Part shown: one piece after another, positions 7,186 to 15,412 of the stretch
Numbering within the stretch: the first letter of the stretch is position 1
Layout: the number at the start of each line of letters is the position of its first letter
Assembly (NCBI GenBank): GCA_903901905.1
Contig: CAIUSQ010000028.1
Span: 1-15,937, forward strand
Source: an uncultured Actinomycetes bacterium
GTDB taxonomy: Bacteria; Actinomycetota; Actinomycetes; Nanopelagicales; Nanopelagicaceae
Direction: 5' to 3'
DNA length: 15,937 bases
Notes under the pieces: model-generated
What the model saw: only the letters and a program-made list of their open reading frames with translations
What the model was told of the DNA's origin: nothing
Database searches by the model: none
Translations under genes and position numbers: made by a program

Positions 7186-8567
7186 CGCTACATTTATATG
7201 ACACTGCAACACGAGAAGTAAGTCAGTTCAAATCTCTTAAACCATCACAGGTCTCTATTTATGTTTGTGGAGCAACGGTGCAGGGCCCTCCACATATCGG
7301 CCATGTTCGATCCGGAGTTAACTTCGATATTTTCAGACGCTGGTTAATTAAATCAGGATATGATGTTACTTTTATTCGAAACGTAACTGACATTGATGAC
7401 AAGATTTTGCACAGTGCAAAGCACGATGAGATGCCTTGGTGGGCAGTAGCAATGAAGTATGAACGAGTCTTTACTGCAGCATATGCAGAGCTAAATATCT
7501 TGCCTCCAACCTATGAACCTCGGGCAACAGGGCATATAACGCAGATGATTGAACTGATGCAAAAGTTGATCGATAACGGCGCTGCCTATGCACCAGGAAA
7601 CGGTGATGTTTATTTAGAAGTTCGAAAACTCAAACGCTATTTAACTTTGTCTAGACAAAACATTGATGACTTACAAGCATCTGCAGATGCAGATGAGAAA
7701 AACAAAAAAGATGTTCGAGACTTTGCATTATGGAAAGCTGCTAAACCTGGAGATCCTTCTTGGCCAACACCGTGGGGACCAGGACGACCAGGTTGGCACT
7801 TGGAATGTTCTGCAATGGCGCACGCATACCTTGGAGAGAAGTTTGATATTCATGGTGGAGGCTTAGATTTAGTTTTCCCACACCATGAAAATGAGATTGC
7901 CCAATCAGAAGCGGCAGGATATGGATTTGCTCAACGCTGGCTACACAATGCATGGGTAACGCAATCTGGTGAAAAGATGTCTAAGTCATTAGGTAACTCA
8001 CTACAGGTAAATGAAATTCTAAAATCTGTCCGTGGAATAGAACTTCGTTGGTATTTAGGTGGAGCCCATTACCGATCAATGCTGGAATATTCGCCAGCAG
8101 CGCTAGAAGAGTCTGCAACTAACTTTCGCCGGATAGAAAGTTTTTTAAAGAGAGCCACAGAGTTAATTGGTGAGAAACCATCATTGCAGTTAAGTGAAGA
8201 GTTCAAAAATGCAATGAATGATGATTTAGCGGTTCCCACAGCACTTGCATCTATTAGTGAAAATCTGCGCCTCGGAAATCAAGCCGTGACTGATAAAGAC
8301 AAAAAAGCAATTGCAAAAAATGCCAATGAGATTCGCGGCGCCCTAGATGTTTTGGGATGTGACCCTTTTGATCCGGCATTTGTTCAATCTGGCGGCTCTG
8401 ATTTAACTCCTGCCTTAGATGGTGTAATTAAATTAGCTCTGGCAGAGCGTGCATCGGCCAGAGAGCGTAAGGATTTTGCTGCATCCGATGCAATCCGTGA
8501 TGGGCTTGCTGATTTAGGAATTACAATTGAGGACACTGCTCAAGGACCTCGCTGGTCTATCAATTAA
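7182..8567 (+). CDS. cysS: Cysteinyl-tRNA synthetase
   Basis: The enzyme charges tRNA-Cys with cysteine. I start it at GTG 7182 (461 residues), which overlaps the ispF stop as GTGA and gives MTLHLYDTATREV, the usual N-terminus. A GTG at 7149 would add 11 residues inside ispF. Class I motifs are HIGH at 38-41 and KMSKS at 265-269. The zinc ligands fall at Cys29, Cys209, His234 and Glu238, the last in HHENEIAQSEAA. The length and editing-free architecture fit CysS. The paralogous mycothiol ligase MshC is close in sequence but usually shorter (about 410 residues), so CysS is preferred. Gene order with ispF and rlmB is conserved in actinobacteria. Confidence 0.95.
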   Translation: MTLHLYDTATREVSQFKSLKPSQVSIYVCGATVQGPPHIGHVRSGVNFDIFRRWLIKSGYDVTFIRNVTDIDDKILHSAKHDEMPWWAVAMKYERVFTAAYAELNILPPTYEPRATGHITQMIELMQKLIDNGAAYAPGNGDVYLEVRKLKRYLTLSRQNIDDLQASADADEKNKKDVRDFALWKAAKPGDPSWPTPWGPGRPGWHLECSAMAHAYLGEKFDIHGGGLDLVFPHHENEIAQSEAAGYGFAQRWLHNAWVTQSGEKMSKSLGNSLQVNEILKSVRGIELRWYLGGAHYRSMLEYSPAALEESATNFRRIESFLKRATELIGEKPSLQLSEEFKNAMNDDLAVPTALASISENLRLGNQAVTDKDKKAIAKNANEIRGALDVLGCDPFDPAFVQSGGSDLTPALDGVIKLALAERASARERKDFAASDAIRDGLADLGITIEDTAQGPRWSIN

Positions 8568-8588
8568 GTACTGAAATGAGAATTAAAA

Positions 8589-9527
8589 ATGGCTGGCAAC
8601 TCATCCCGTAAAGGCGCAGTTCGCCAATCAAAAAAAGGACCATCATCAGGTACAGGTGGAAATAACAAGCGACGTTTAGAAGGTAAAGGTCCAACTCCAA
8701 AAGCAGAAGATCGTCCTTATCACGCCGCTGCAAAGCGCAAAAAAGCTGCAGAGAAGAAAGAAGTTCGCTCACCTCGCATGCCTAAGGGTGATCGTCCACG
8801 TGGCGAAATTGTTGCAGGACGTAACGCAGTTCTTGAAGCCTTACGTGAGAGTGTTCCAGCAACAGAGCTTTTAGTTGCACGCAGTATTGATGTTGATGAT
8901 CGCGTTGCAGAGAGTTTAAAGCTTGCACTTCACCAAGGGCTTCAGATTAGAGAAGCACATCGAGCAGAAGTTGAAGGCATCTCACCGAACAGTCAAGGAA
9001 TCATCCTTGCTATCAAACCATTTCAGTATTCAAGTTTTGAAGAGATAATCTCACGTGCTAAATATCCAGCGTTAATTGTTGCATTAGATGGTGTGACAGA
9101 TCCACGTAACCTTGGTGCAATTATTCGAAGCGCTGCAGCATTTGGTGCAGCAGGTGTCATCATGACCGAACGCCGAGCTGCAACCATGACTGCATCGGCC
9201 TGGAAGTCATCGGCAGGAGCTGCTGCACGTTTGCCAATTGCACAGATTACAAATCTTGCACGCACAATTGATGCAGCTAAAAAAGCAGGAATGTTTGTTG
9301 TTGGGTTAGATGGCGAATCAGATGTAGAGATTAGTGCGATGAAAGTTGCTACCGAGCCACTCATGGTGATCGTTGGCTCAGAGGGCAAGGGCCTTGCACG
9401 TTTAACAAAGGAAAAATGTGATCTTGTAGTTTCAATTCCAATCAGTGCCACAACGGAATCTCTTAATGCAAGTGTTGCAACATCAATTGCTCTGTTTCAT
9501 ATTGATCAAGCACGCCGCGTAAAATAA
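8589..9527 (+). CDS. rlmB: TrmH-family rRNA 2'-O-methyltransferase (RlmB type)
   Basis: A SPOUT-fold methyltransferase that probably methylates the 2'-OH of a 23S rRNA guanosine (G2251 in E. coli numbering). Of 312 residues, the first 70 or so are Lys/Arg/Gly-rich and probably disordered. They include KGPTPKAEDRPYH, which I recognise from actinobacterial members. Residues 72-145 are the substrate-binding domain (GEIVAGRNAVLEAL). The catalytic domain shows motif 1 DPRNLGAIIR (171-180, Asn174 and Arg180), motif 2 VGSEGKGL (262-269) and motif 3 ISATTESLNASVA, which form the knotted S-adenosylmethionine site. The gap from cysS is 21 bp with only a weak GAG ribosome site. RNA target is by family, not shown by sequence. 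Confidence 0.92.
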   Translation: MAGNSSRKGAVRQSKKGPSSGTGGNNKRRLEGKGPTPKAEDRPYHAAAKRKKAAEKKEVRSPRMPKGDRPRGEIVAGRNAVLEALRESVPATELLVARSIDVDDRVAESLKLALHQGLQIREAHRAEVEGISPNSQGIILAIKPFQYSSFEEIISRAKYPALIVALDGVTDPRNLGAIIRSAAAFGAAGVIMTERRAATMTASAWKSSAGAAARLPIAQITNLARTIDAAKKAGMFVVGLDGESDVEISAMKVATEPLMVIVGSEGKGLARLTKEKCDLVVSIPISATTESLNASVATSIALFHIDQARRVK

Positions 9528-9550
9528 GCAAAAGGTAAGTTAGGTAAACC

Positions 9551-10339
9551 ATGAAATACCAACGTTTTATTGCCCTAGGTGACTCATTCACCGAAGGTAT
9601 GTGTGATGAAAAGAGATATGGCCAATACCGCGGCTGGGCAGATCGTGTTGCCGATGTTATGGCGGCGAATCAACCTGGATTTCAATATGCAAATCTTTCG
9701 ATACGTGGCAAATTATTAAAGCAGGTTATTGATGAGCAGTTAGAACCTGCGCTACAACAAGTGATTGATAAAACATCCTTAGTCTCTTTTCATGCTGGGG
9801 CTAATGATGTTATTCGACCAAAATACAATCCTGATGTAGTGCTACCTATGTATTCACAGGCGGTTCGAAAAGTTGCTGCATCAGGTGCAACTGTTATGTT
9901 GTTTACAGTTCTAGAAGACAGCGGGAAGGAAGGACGCCTAGCTGAATCTTGGAAACAGCGATTTAAGGAATTTAATGAAAATGTTCGAAAAGTAGCTGCA
10001 GAAGTTGGTGCAATTTTATGCGATGGTAATCAAGAGGAATCTCTTAAAGATCCACGCTTTTTAGCATTCGATCGCCTACATTTAAATCCAATGGGACACG
10101 ATCGGGTAGCACAAGCGGTTTTAGAAACAATTGATCTTCCTTTTGATCCATCATGGCGAAGACCACTTGCACCAGCCGAGAAAACTTCGAAGTTTGTACA
10201 AACCGGTGTTACAACTTTATGGTTTGTAACTTTTGCACTTCCATGGATGTGGCGACGCGCACGAGGTAAGTCATCAGGTGATGGCCGAACATGTAAGTAT
10301 CCCCACGCAATCAAGTGGCCGCTTACTCATTTGGATTAA
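9551..10339 (+). CDS. SGNH/GDSL-family hydrolase
   Basis: A cytoplasmic-looking esterase-type hydrolase of 262 residues with no signal peptide. The four SGNH blocks are present: GDSFTEG with nucleophile Ser12, Gly53 in SIRGK, GAND with Asn85, and FDRLHLNP with Asp174 and His177 as the rest of the triad. A mildly hydrophobic segment at about 216-234 is followed by a basic tail, WRRARGKSSGDGRT, which resembles tails in actinobacterial members. AGG lies 7 nt before the ATG. It follows rlmB by 23 bp on the same strand and is probably the last gene of the ptsH-led unit. The substrate is unknown; lipid, acetyl-sugar or peptidoglycan esters are all possible. Confidence 0.85.
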   Translation: MKYQRFIALGDSFTEGMCDEKRYGQYRGWADRVADVMAANQPGFQYANLSIRGKLLKQVIDEQLEPALQQVIDKTSLVSFHAGANDVIRPKYNPDVVLPMYSQAVRKVAASGATVMLFTVLEDSGKEGRLAESWKQRFKEFNENVRKVAAEVGAILCDGNQEESLKDPRFLAFDRLHLNPMGHDRVAQAVLETIDLPFDPSWRRPLAPAEKTSKFVQTGVTTLWFVTFALPWMWRRARGKSSGDGRTCKYPHAIKWPLTHLD

Positions 10340-10424
10340 ATAGAGCCAAAATTGTCGGATTTTCACATTTAGGCCATCACTGCCATAATTGCCTCTGCTT
10401 GATTTGGGGTAACTCAAAAAGCAG
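10340..10424. other. Intergenic spacer before tRNA-Thr
   Basis: An AT-rich spacer with no gene and no clear hairpin terminator after the SGNH hydrolase. A weak promoter for the tRNA may be TTGCCT (10389-10394) and TAACTC (10410-10415), but the 15-bp spacing is short and I do not press it. Confidence 0.3.
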
Positions 10425-10496
10425 GCCTCTCTAGCTCAGTGGTAGAGCAGCGCACTTGTAATGCGCAGGTCGTCAGTTCAATCCTGACGGGGGGCT
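10425..10496 (+). tRNA. tRNA-Thr (anticodon UGU)
   Basis: The cloverleaf folds by eye. Acceptor GCCTCTC pairs with GGGGGGC (two G-T wobbles) and the D-arm is GCTC/GAGC. The anticodon stem GCGCA/TGCGC carries the loop CTTGTAA, so the anticodon is TGT. A 5-base variable loop follows, then the T-arm GTCAG/CTGAC with loop TTCAATC, and discriminator base T. It reads ACA and, by wobble, other ACN codons. The terminal CCA is not encoded. The gene converges on the hydrolase at 10516. Confidence 0.95.
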
Positions 10497-10515
10497 CGTT
10501 TAGTTCAATCTTTCT

Positions 10516-11295
10516 TTATTCAATAATTTCTGGATTTACGCGCTTAACTGGTGAATATGTAATTGGATAACTTAAGTCTTCAAGAAATGCGACCATAATT
10601 GCATTAAATAATTCTGGCTTCTCTTTTACTAAGGCATGAGATGTGCCTGGCAATACCGCTAGTTGTCCAAGCGGAATTGATTGATACAACTCTTGCGTAT
10701 GAGTCAAAGTCACAACGTCATCATCACCTGACACAACCAAGACCGGACATTGAATACTTGCAAGTTGTTCCTTTGAGATATTTGGTTCTTTTTTCCAAAT
10801 CTCAAACATTCGTGTGGTTTTTTCCAACAACGTATGCGGTGCATCAGGGGAGATTAATGTGTATTCAGCAAGATCTTCTTCGCTAACCATTGGCTGCCCC
10901 ATATCAAAATCAACACCTGAGTAATGTGAATTTCCACCAATAGAGACAACTGACTTGACTAGCTCTGGTCTGGCGATTGCAACCATCAAGGCAATGATCG
11001 CACCATCACTATATCCAACTAAATGTGCTGGAGTTTTTACAACATCTTCTAAATATGCAATTGCCTCTTTTGTTTGAAAATCAAAATGCAAACTTCCAGG
11101 CTGATCACCTGTAAAACCATGGGCTGTTCGATCATATGCATAAACATGAAACTCATCTTCTAAGGCTGGAACGATTAAGTAGTCCCAACTAGATGTTTTA
11201 CTTAAGCCGCCGTGCAATAAAAGAACAGCTTCACCATCATTTTCCCACTCATAGCCATAGATTTCATGACCACGTAAATTGATGTACTGCGGCAT
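10516..11295 (-). CDS. Alpha/beta hydrolase
   Basis: A 259-residue soluble alpha/beta-fold hydrolase. HGG at 28-30 forms the oxyanion region, GYSDGA carries nucleophile Ser96, Asp193 lies in SGDDDVVT and His220 in GTSHALVKEKP, completing the triad. No signal peptide is visible. The ATG at 11295 follows directly on the stop of the NADH dehydrogenase gene (TAAATG), so the two are almost certainly co-translated. Some relatives are esterases, haloperoxidase-like enzymes or cofactor hydrolases (MenH, BioH), and sequence alone does not choose between them. The link to a quinone-reducing dehydrogenase is suggestive but not informative about substrate. Confidence 0.87.
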   Translation of the reverse strand: MPQYINLRGHEIYGYEWENDGEAVLLLHGGLSKTSSWDYLIVPALEDEFHVYAYDRTAHGFTGDQPGSLHFDFQTKEAIAYLEDVVKTPAHLVGYSDGAIIALMVAIARPELVKSVVSIGGNSHYSGVDFDMGQPMVSEEDLAEYTLISPDAPHTLLEKTTRMFEIWKKEPNISKEQLASIQCPVLVVSGDDDVVTLTHTQELYQSIPLGQLAVLPGTSHALVKEKPELFNAIMVAFLEDLSYPITYSPVKRVNPEIIE

Positions 11296-12531
11296 TTACA
11301 CAGAATCCATGATGTGGCGATTTCCTCGATCAAAAGTTACGTAGTTCCAAGTCCAGTCGGCGATAGTTCCGATTTTGTTGCGCCCACCTAAGAGATAAAA
11401 CAGGTGCAAAAACAGCCAGGCAAACCAAGCAGGAATTCCAACCAAGCGGAAGCCTTTAACTTCAACGATTGCTTTATGGCGTCCAATAGTTGCCATAGAT
11501 CCCTTATCTAAATACTTAAATGGCTTTAGCTCTTGCTTAGTTGCTAGGCGCTTAATCTGCTTTGCAACCCATCTGCCTTGCTGCATGGCAACAGGTGCAA
11601 CCATGGGCAAGAAGCGTCCATCTTTGCCGGTGAATCCAGCAACATCTCCGATAGCAAAAATATGCGGATACTTTTTAACTTGCAAAGTCTTTTCAACATC
11701 AATTCTAGTATTTACGATCGGCAGACTTAAAATGGTAGCAGCGGGCTCGCCACGCACACCTGCGGCCCAGATTGTGATTTCAGATGCAATTGTTTTTCCA
11801 TCTTGAGTTTGAATTGAATCAGATTTAATTTCTTTAACGGCAGTGTTTGTGTAGACCTTAACATCCAACTTCTCAAGATCGACTTTTGCATGTTGAGAAA
11901 GTTTTTCTGAGAACATAGGAAGAACTCGAGGTCCTGCTTCGATTAAATTAATCTGGATTCTCTTTGCTGCGCGTTCCTGATCATTTTTTAGAGGACCTCG
12001 AACTAATTCGGCAAATGCGCCAGCCATCTCAACACCAGTTGGTCCACCACCAATTACTGAGATAGAAAATACAGAGCCATCTTGATTGCTACACAGCTCT
12101 TCAAAAGAGCGCATAACTTTTGCTCTAATGGTTGTCGCTTCATGGACACTCTTCATACCAAGTGCGTGTTCTGTAACACCAGGAATCCCAAAATCTGTGT
12201 TGGCAGAGCCTAAAGCGACAACAAGGTAGTCAAAATCTAAAACCTGATTGTTATCTAAAGTAAGTGACTTTTTTTCGTGGTCAATGGATACAGGTGAGCC
12301 CATCTGAAATTGAACATCGGTTTTGCGAAGCGCCCCGCGAATTGGATGAGCAACGTGATCTGCAGCCAAACCGGCCGTTGAGACCTGATAGAGCAATGGC
12401 AGAAAAGTTTGAAAGTTATGACGATCAACAACTGTGACATTTGCAAATCCAGCCATTTTTTTGGCGGCAGTCAACCCACCAAATCCTGCGCCAAGTATTA
12501 CTACTCGGGGCTTCTGATGTGTGTTTTGCAT
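11296..12531 (-). CDS. ndh: Type II NADH:quinone oxidoreductase
   Basis: A single-subunit, non-proton-pumping NADH dehydrogenase that passes electrons to membrane quinone. The 411 residues show the FAD Rossmann motif GAGFGG (14-19), the NADH motif GGGPTGVEMAG (161-171), the second FAD contact FAIGDVAG (292-299) and the quinone-site block APVAMQQGR (312-320). DKGSMATIGR is typical of Ndh. The C-terminus at 364-383 is aromatic and hydrophobic (AWFAWLFLHLFYLLGG), as expected for peripheral membrane anchoring. A TAGACT box at 12543-12538 ends 6 nt before the ATG with no ribosome binding site, suggesting a leaderless message. It is followed without a gap by the alpha/beta hydrolase and is divergent from the SDR/DUF2867 gene. 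Confidence 0.93.
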   Translation of the reverse strand: MQNTHQKPRVVILGAGFGGLTAAKKMAGFANVTVVDRHNFQTFLPLLYQVSTAGLAADHVAHPIRGALRKTDVQFQMGSPVSIDHEKKSLTLDNNQVLDFDYLVVALGSANTDFGIPGVTEHALGMKSVHEATTIRAKVMRSFEELCSNQDGSVFSISVIGGGPTGVEMAGAFAELVRGPLKNDQERAAKRIQINLIEAGPRVLPMFSEKLSQHAKVDLEKLDVKVYTNTAVKEIKSDSIQTQDGKTIASEITIWAAGVRGEPAATILSLPIVNTRIDVEKTLQVKKYPHIFAIGDVAGFTGKDGRFLPMVAPVAMQQGRWVAKQIKRLATKQELKPFKYLDKGSMATIGRHKAIVEVKGFRLVGIPAWFAWLFLHLFYLLGGRNKIGTIADWTWNYVTFDRGNRHIMDSV

Positions 12532-12533
12532 GG

Positions 12534-12551
12534 AGTAAGTCTAGGCTTACT
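12534..12551. promoter_or_regulatory. 18-bp near-palindrome holding two overlapping divergent -10 boxes
   Basis: AGTAAGTCTAGGCTTACT matches its own reverse complement at 8 of 9 base pairs. The plus-strand -10 TAGGCT (12542-12547) ends 7 nt before the SDR ATG. The minus-strand -10 TAGACT (12543-12538) ends 6 nt before the ndh ATG. The boxes share two base pairs, so RNA polymerase should not be able to open both at once. Clear -35 boxes are not visible on either side. The symmetry may mark an operator or may only reflect two mirrored promoters. Confidence 0.55.
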
Positions 12552-12554
12552 GAC

Positions 12555-14033
12555 ATGAACATGCACAATCAACGGAGAAAATTCCTCATCACAGGGGCCT
12601 CTGGTTATGTGGGTGGGCGATTAGTTAGAGCACTTGTTGAAGAGAACTGTGATGTTCGAATTCTCGTTCGCGATTCAAATAAAGTAATTGATCAACCATG
12701 GGCGCCTTGGGTCGACATCCGCACTGGGAGTGCCGAAAATTATGAAGATGTTTTTGACGCACTAATTGGCGTTCATACTGCTTACTACTTACTTCATTCA
12801 ATCAATCTAGGTCCTAACTTCAATCAAATTGAAGCCGATATGGCTAGAAATTTTGCACGAGCTGCAGCCGATGCTGGGGTTGAACAAATTGTTTACCTAG
12901 GCGGAATCGCAAACGATAAAAATATTAGTAAACATTTGTCATCAAGGGCAAAAGCTGGAGAGCAGTTGGCCTCAACCTCTGTGGCTGTTATTGAATTACG
13001 AGCAGGGATCATTATCGGCTCAGGTTCAGCAAGTTTTGAGATGCTTCGTCATTTAACTCACCGTTTGCCATTAATGACAACTCCAAAATGGGTTAGTAAC
13101 AAAACCCATCCCATAGCGATTCGAGATGTTTTGTATTACCTAAAAGCTGTAGGCCAGTTAGAAAAGCCAGTGACAAAAGTCTTTGATATTGGTGGCCCAG
13201 AGGTTTTGACGTATGCCGACATGATGCAAAAATTTGCAAAGCTTTCTGGATTAAGAAAACGATGGATCATCAAAGTGCCGGTTTTAACTCCAAATTTATC
13301 TAGTTTGTGGATTGGGTTAGTGACTCCAGTCCCAACTGCCTTAGCGAGACCGCTCGTTGGATCACTTATTAGTGAGGTTGTTGCCGATCCTGCAAAAAGT
13401 ATTGATGGCTTAATTCCAAAACCTGCCGAAGGTTTACTAGATGTTGAAACCGCTATTAATTTAGCTCTCTCGCGCACCACAACTCACGGTGTAGAGACGC
13501 GATGGTCGGATGCAACTATGCCAACAGCGCCTTGGCAAAAAGCGCAAGGTGATCCGGCATGGGCAGGTGAAATGGTTTTTAAAGATCGCAGAGAAGCAAC
13601 TTCAGATGTGCCGGCAGATTTAGTTTGGAAACAAATTGAATCCATTGGTGGTGATCACGGTTGGTTTGGAGCTGATCTACTTTGGTATGCACGCGGATTG
13701 CTTGATCGCGCATTTGGTGGAGTCGGATTACGTCGCGGACGACGTGATCCCGACTTCTTACGTGTGGGAGAGTCATTGGATTTTTGGAGAGTTGAAGAGT
13801 TAGAGCGCGGAAAACATCTTAAACTTTATGCAGAGATGATTTTGCCAGGCAAAGCATGGTTAGATTTTCAAGTTGAAGAAGTTGACGGTAAAACACATGT
13901 TGTTCAAGAAGCGCTTTTTTCACCACGCGGTCTTGGTGGACAACTGTATTGGGCAGCTGTCTCACCTTTTCATTCCTTTATCTTTCCAACGATGTTAAAA
14001 AATATAATTAAAAAAGCAAAATCACATGCATAA
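12555..14033 (+). CDS. SDR-type NAD(P)-binding oxidoreductase with C-terminal DUF2867
   Basis: A two-part protein of 492 residues. The first 290 or so form an atypical short-chain dehydrogenase domain, with the nucleotide-binding motif TGASGYVGG (13-21), a conserved YLLHS stretch and EQIVYLGGIA, as in YbjT/NmrA-like proteins. About 340-490 is a DUF2867 domain (ADLVWKQIESIGGDHGWFGADLLW and later PGKAWLDFQVEE). This fusion is a known but functionally vague family. I start it at ATG 12555, because earlier in-frame starts lie antisense within ndh and the -10 box sits 7 nt before this ATG. A second ATG at 12561 is possible. The last 8 nt overlap the PLP decarboxylase gene, indicating coupling. Reaction unknown. 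Confidence 0.87.
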   Translation: MNMHNQRRKFLITGASGYVGGRLVRALVEENCDVRILVRDSNKVIDQPWAPWVDIRTGSAENYEDVFDALIGVHTAYYLLHSINLGPNFNQIEADMARNFARAAADAGVEQIVYLGGIANDKNISKHLSSRAKAGEQLASTSVAVIELRAGIIIGSGSASFEMLRHLTHRLPLMTTPKWVSNKTHPIAIRDVLYYLKAVGQLEKPVTKVFDIGGPEVLTYADMMQKFAKLSGLRKRWIIKVPVLTPNLSSLWIGLVTPVPTALARPLVGSLISEVVADPAKSIDGLIPKPAEGLLDVETAINLALSRTTTHGVETRWSDATMPTAPWQKAQGDPAWAGEMVFKDRREATSDVPADLVWKQIESIGGDHGWFGADLLWYARGLLDRAFGGVGLRRGRRDPDFLRVGESLDFWRVEELERGKHLKLYAEMILPGKAWLDFQVEEVDGKTHVVQEALFSPRGLGGQLYWAAVSPFHSFIFPTMLKNIIKKAKSHA

Positions 14034-15372
14034 ATTCACGCAAGAGGTTGAAGAGCTGGCCAAAGAAGTTTTGGAGTACAGCCTTGCCCGACTCAAAGAT
14101 GATCCACCATTAGACGGTCCACGAACTGCAGAGGATTTGTTTAGTGAAGTTGGAAATACAATTACAAAAAAAGGTTTGGGTGGTCATCAAGCTCTAGAGG
14201 TATTCACAAATGTTTTAGCTAAAGCATGTATCTCTACAGATCATCCGCGAAATCTTGCCTTTATTCCATCGGCACCAACGGAGTATGCAAATCTTTTTGA
14301 TTTAGTTGTCGGAGCAAGTGCACTTTATGGCGGATCTTGGCAAGAAGGAGCAGGTGCAGTTTTTGCCGAAAATCAAGCGATTCAATGGCTTATTGATTTA
14401 GCGGGAATGCCTGCAACTGCTGGCGGCGTATTTGTTCAAGGCGGCACAATCGGAAGTCTTTCAGCATTAGTTGTTGCTAGAGCCGAGGCCCGAAAATCTC
14501 ATCCCAATCCAACTCGCTGGGTAATTGTCTGCAGTCAAGAGGCTCACTCTTCTATTGCATCTGCGGCTCAGGTCATGGATGTTGATGTTTTGAAAGTTGA
14601 AGTAGATGCCGATGGAAAACTTTCAGGGGCAGCGATTGCATCTGCAGTTGATCATCTTCATTCCACAACTGAAAATAGAGTATTTGCAGTAGTTGCAACA
14701 TCTGGTACAACTAATTTAGGAATCATTGATGACCTCAAAGGAATAGCAAAAGCTGCACATGAGCGAGATATTTGGTTTCATGTTGACGGGGCATACGGAC
14801 TTGCGGCCTTGTGTGCACCGTCGGTGCGTGCAAAATTCGATGGGATAGAAGAAGCAGATTCATTTATCGTTGACCCACACAAATGGTTATTCGCACCTTA
14901 TGATGCATGCGCACTTGTCTATCGCCAACCAGAGTTAGCAAAACAAGTTCATTCGCAGCAGGCATCTTATTTGGACACATTAAAAGATGGGCAATGGTCA
15001 CCATCTGACTATGCAATTCATTTAACGCGTCGAACTCGGGGTCTCCCATTTTGGTTTTCACTTGCTGCTCACGGCACAGATGCATATTCAGAAGCAATGG
15101 AAAAATCAATCGAAGTCGCACGAGAAGCTGCTCGTCTGATCGAAATGCATCCAAATTTAAATCTACTGCGTCAGCCAGATCTATCAATTGTTGCATTTAC
15201 GCGAAATGGTTGGAATGCAATCGATTATCAAAAATGGAGTGATCGGCTGCTAGAGGATCAAATTGGATTTATTCCGCCGTCATCTCATCAGGGCCAGCCG
15301 ATTTTAAGATTTGCAATTGTTAATCCATGGACAAAAATAAGTGATATTCAGATGATTTTGGACAGGCTCTAA
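14026..15372 (+). CDS. PLP-dependent group II decarboxylase family protein
   Basis: A fold-type I PLP enzyme of 448 residues related to aromatic amino acid, glutamate and diaminobutyrate decarboxylases. The PLP lysine is Lys286 in DPHKWLF, the ring-stacking histidine is His174 in QEAHSS, and the pyridine-binding aspartate is Asp254 in HVDGAYG. GGSWQEGAG near 102-110 and TSGTTNLGIIDDL near 225-237 are also family blocks. Length is close to the usual 450-500. The ATG overlaps the end of the SDR/DUF2867 gene by 8 nt and no separate ribosome binding site is evident. Substrate cannot be read from the sequence; decarboxylation of an aromatic or acidic amino acid, or an aldehyde-forming variant, are options. 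Confidence 0.9.
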   Translation: MHKFTQEVEELAKEVLEYSLARLKDDPPLDGPRTAEDLFSEVGNTITKKGLGGHQALEVFTNVLAKACISTDHPRNLAFIPSAPTEYANLFDLVVGASALYGGSWQEGAGAVFAENQAIQWLIDLAGMPATAGGVFVQGGTIGSLSALVVARAEARKSHPNPTRWVIVCSQEAHSSIASAAQVMDVDVLKVEVDADGKLSGAAIASAVDHLHSTTENRVFAVVATSGTTNLGIIDDLKGIAKAAHERDIWFHVDGAYGLAALCAPSVRAKFDGIEEADSFIVDPHKWLFAPYDACALVYRQPELAKQVHSQQASYLDTLKDGQWSPSDYAIHLTRRTRGLPFWFSLAAHGTDAYSEAMEKSIEVAREAARLIEMHPNLNLLRQPDLSIVAFTRNGWNAIDYQKWSDRLLEDQIGFIPPSSHQGQPILRFAIVNPWTKISDIQMILDRL

Positions 15373-15399
15373 ATCCCACACTTTTGAGCATGCCTGTTC

Positions 15400-15412
15400 T
15401 AAGATTTAACTC
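15400..15412 (+). promoter_or_regulatory. Putative leaderless -10 box of DUF3263 gene
   Basis: TAAGAT at 15400-15405 is followed by 7 nt and then the ATG at 15413, with no Shine-Dalgarno sequence between. No good -35 hexamer is seen. The spacing equals that before the SDR gene and is one more than before ptsH and ndh. Confidence 0.45.

Noticed and set aside
9023..9451. A 142-codon open frame on the minus strand
   Set aside because: It is antisense to the rlmB catalytic domain, whose motifs are intact.
10340..10424. A riboswitch or small RNA before the tRNA
   Set aside because: No conserved riboswitch core, strong hairpin or terminator is visible, and the spacer is only 85 bp.
12441..12554. 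An N-terminal extension of 38 residues for the SDR/DUF2867 protein
   Set aside because: It would overlap the start of ndh antisense and adds residues before the Rossmann motif with no family likeness. The -10 box sits directly before ATG 12555.
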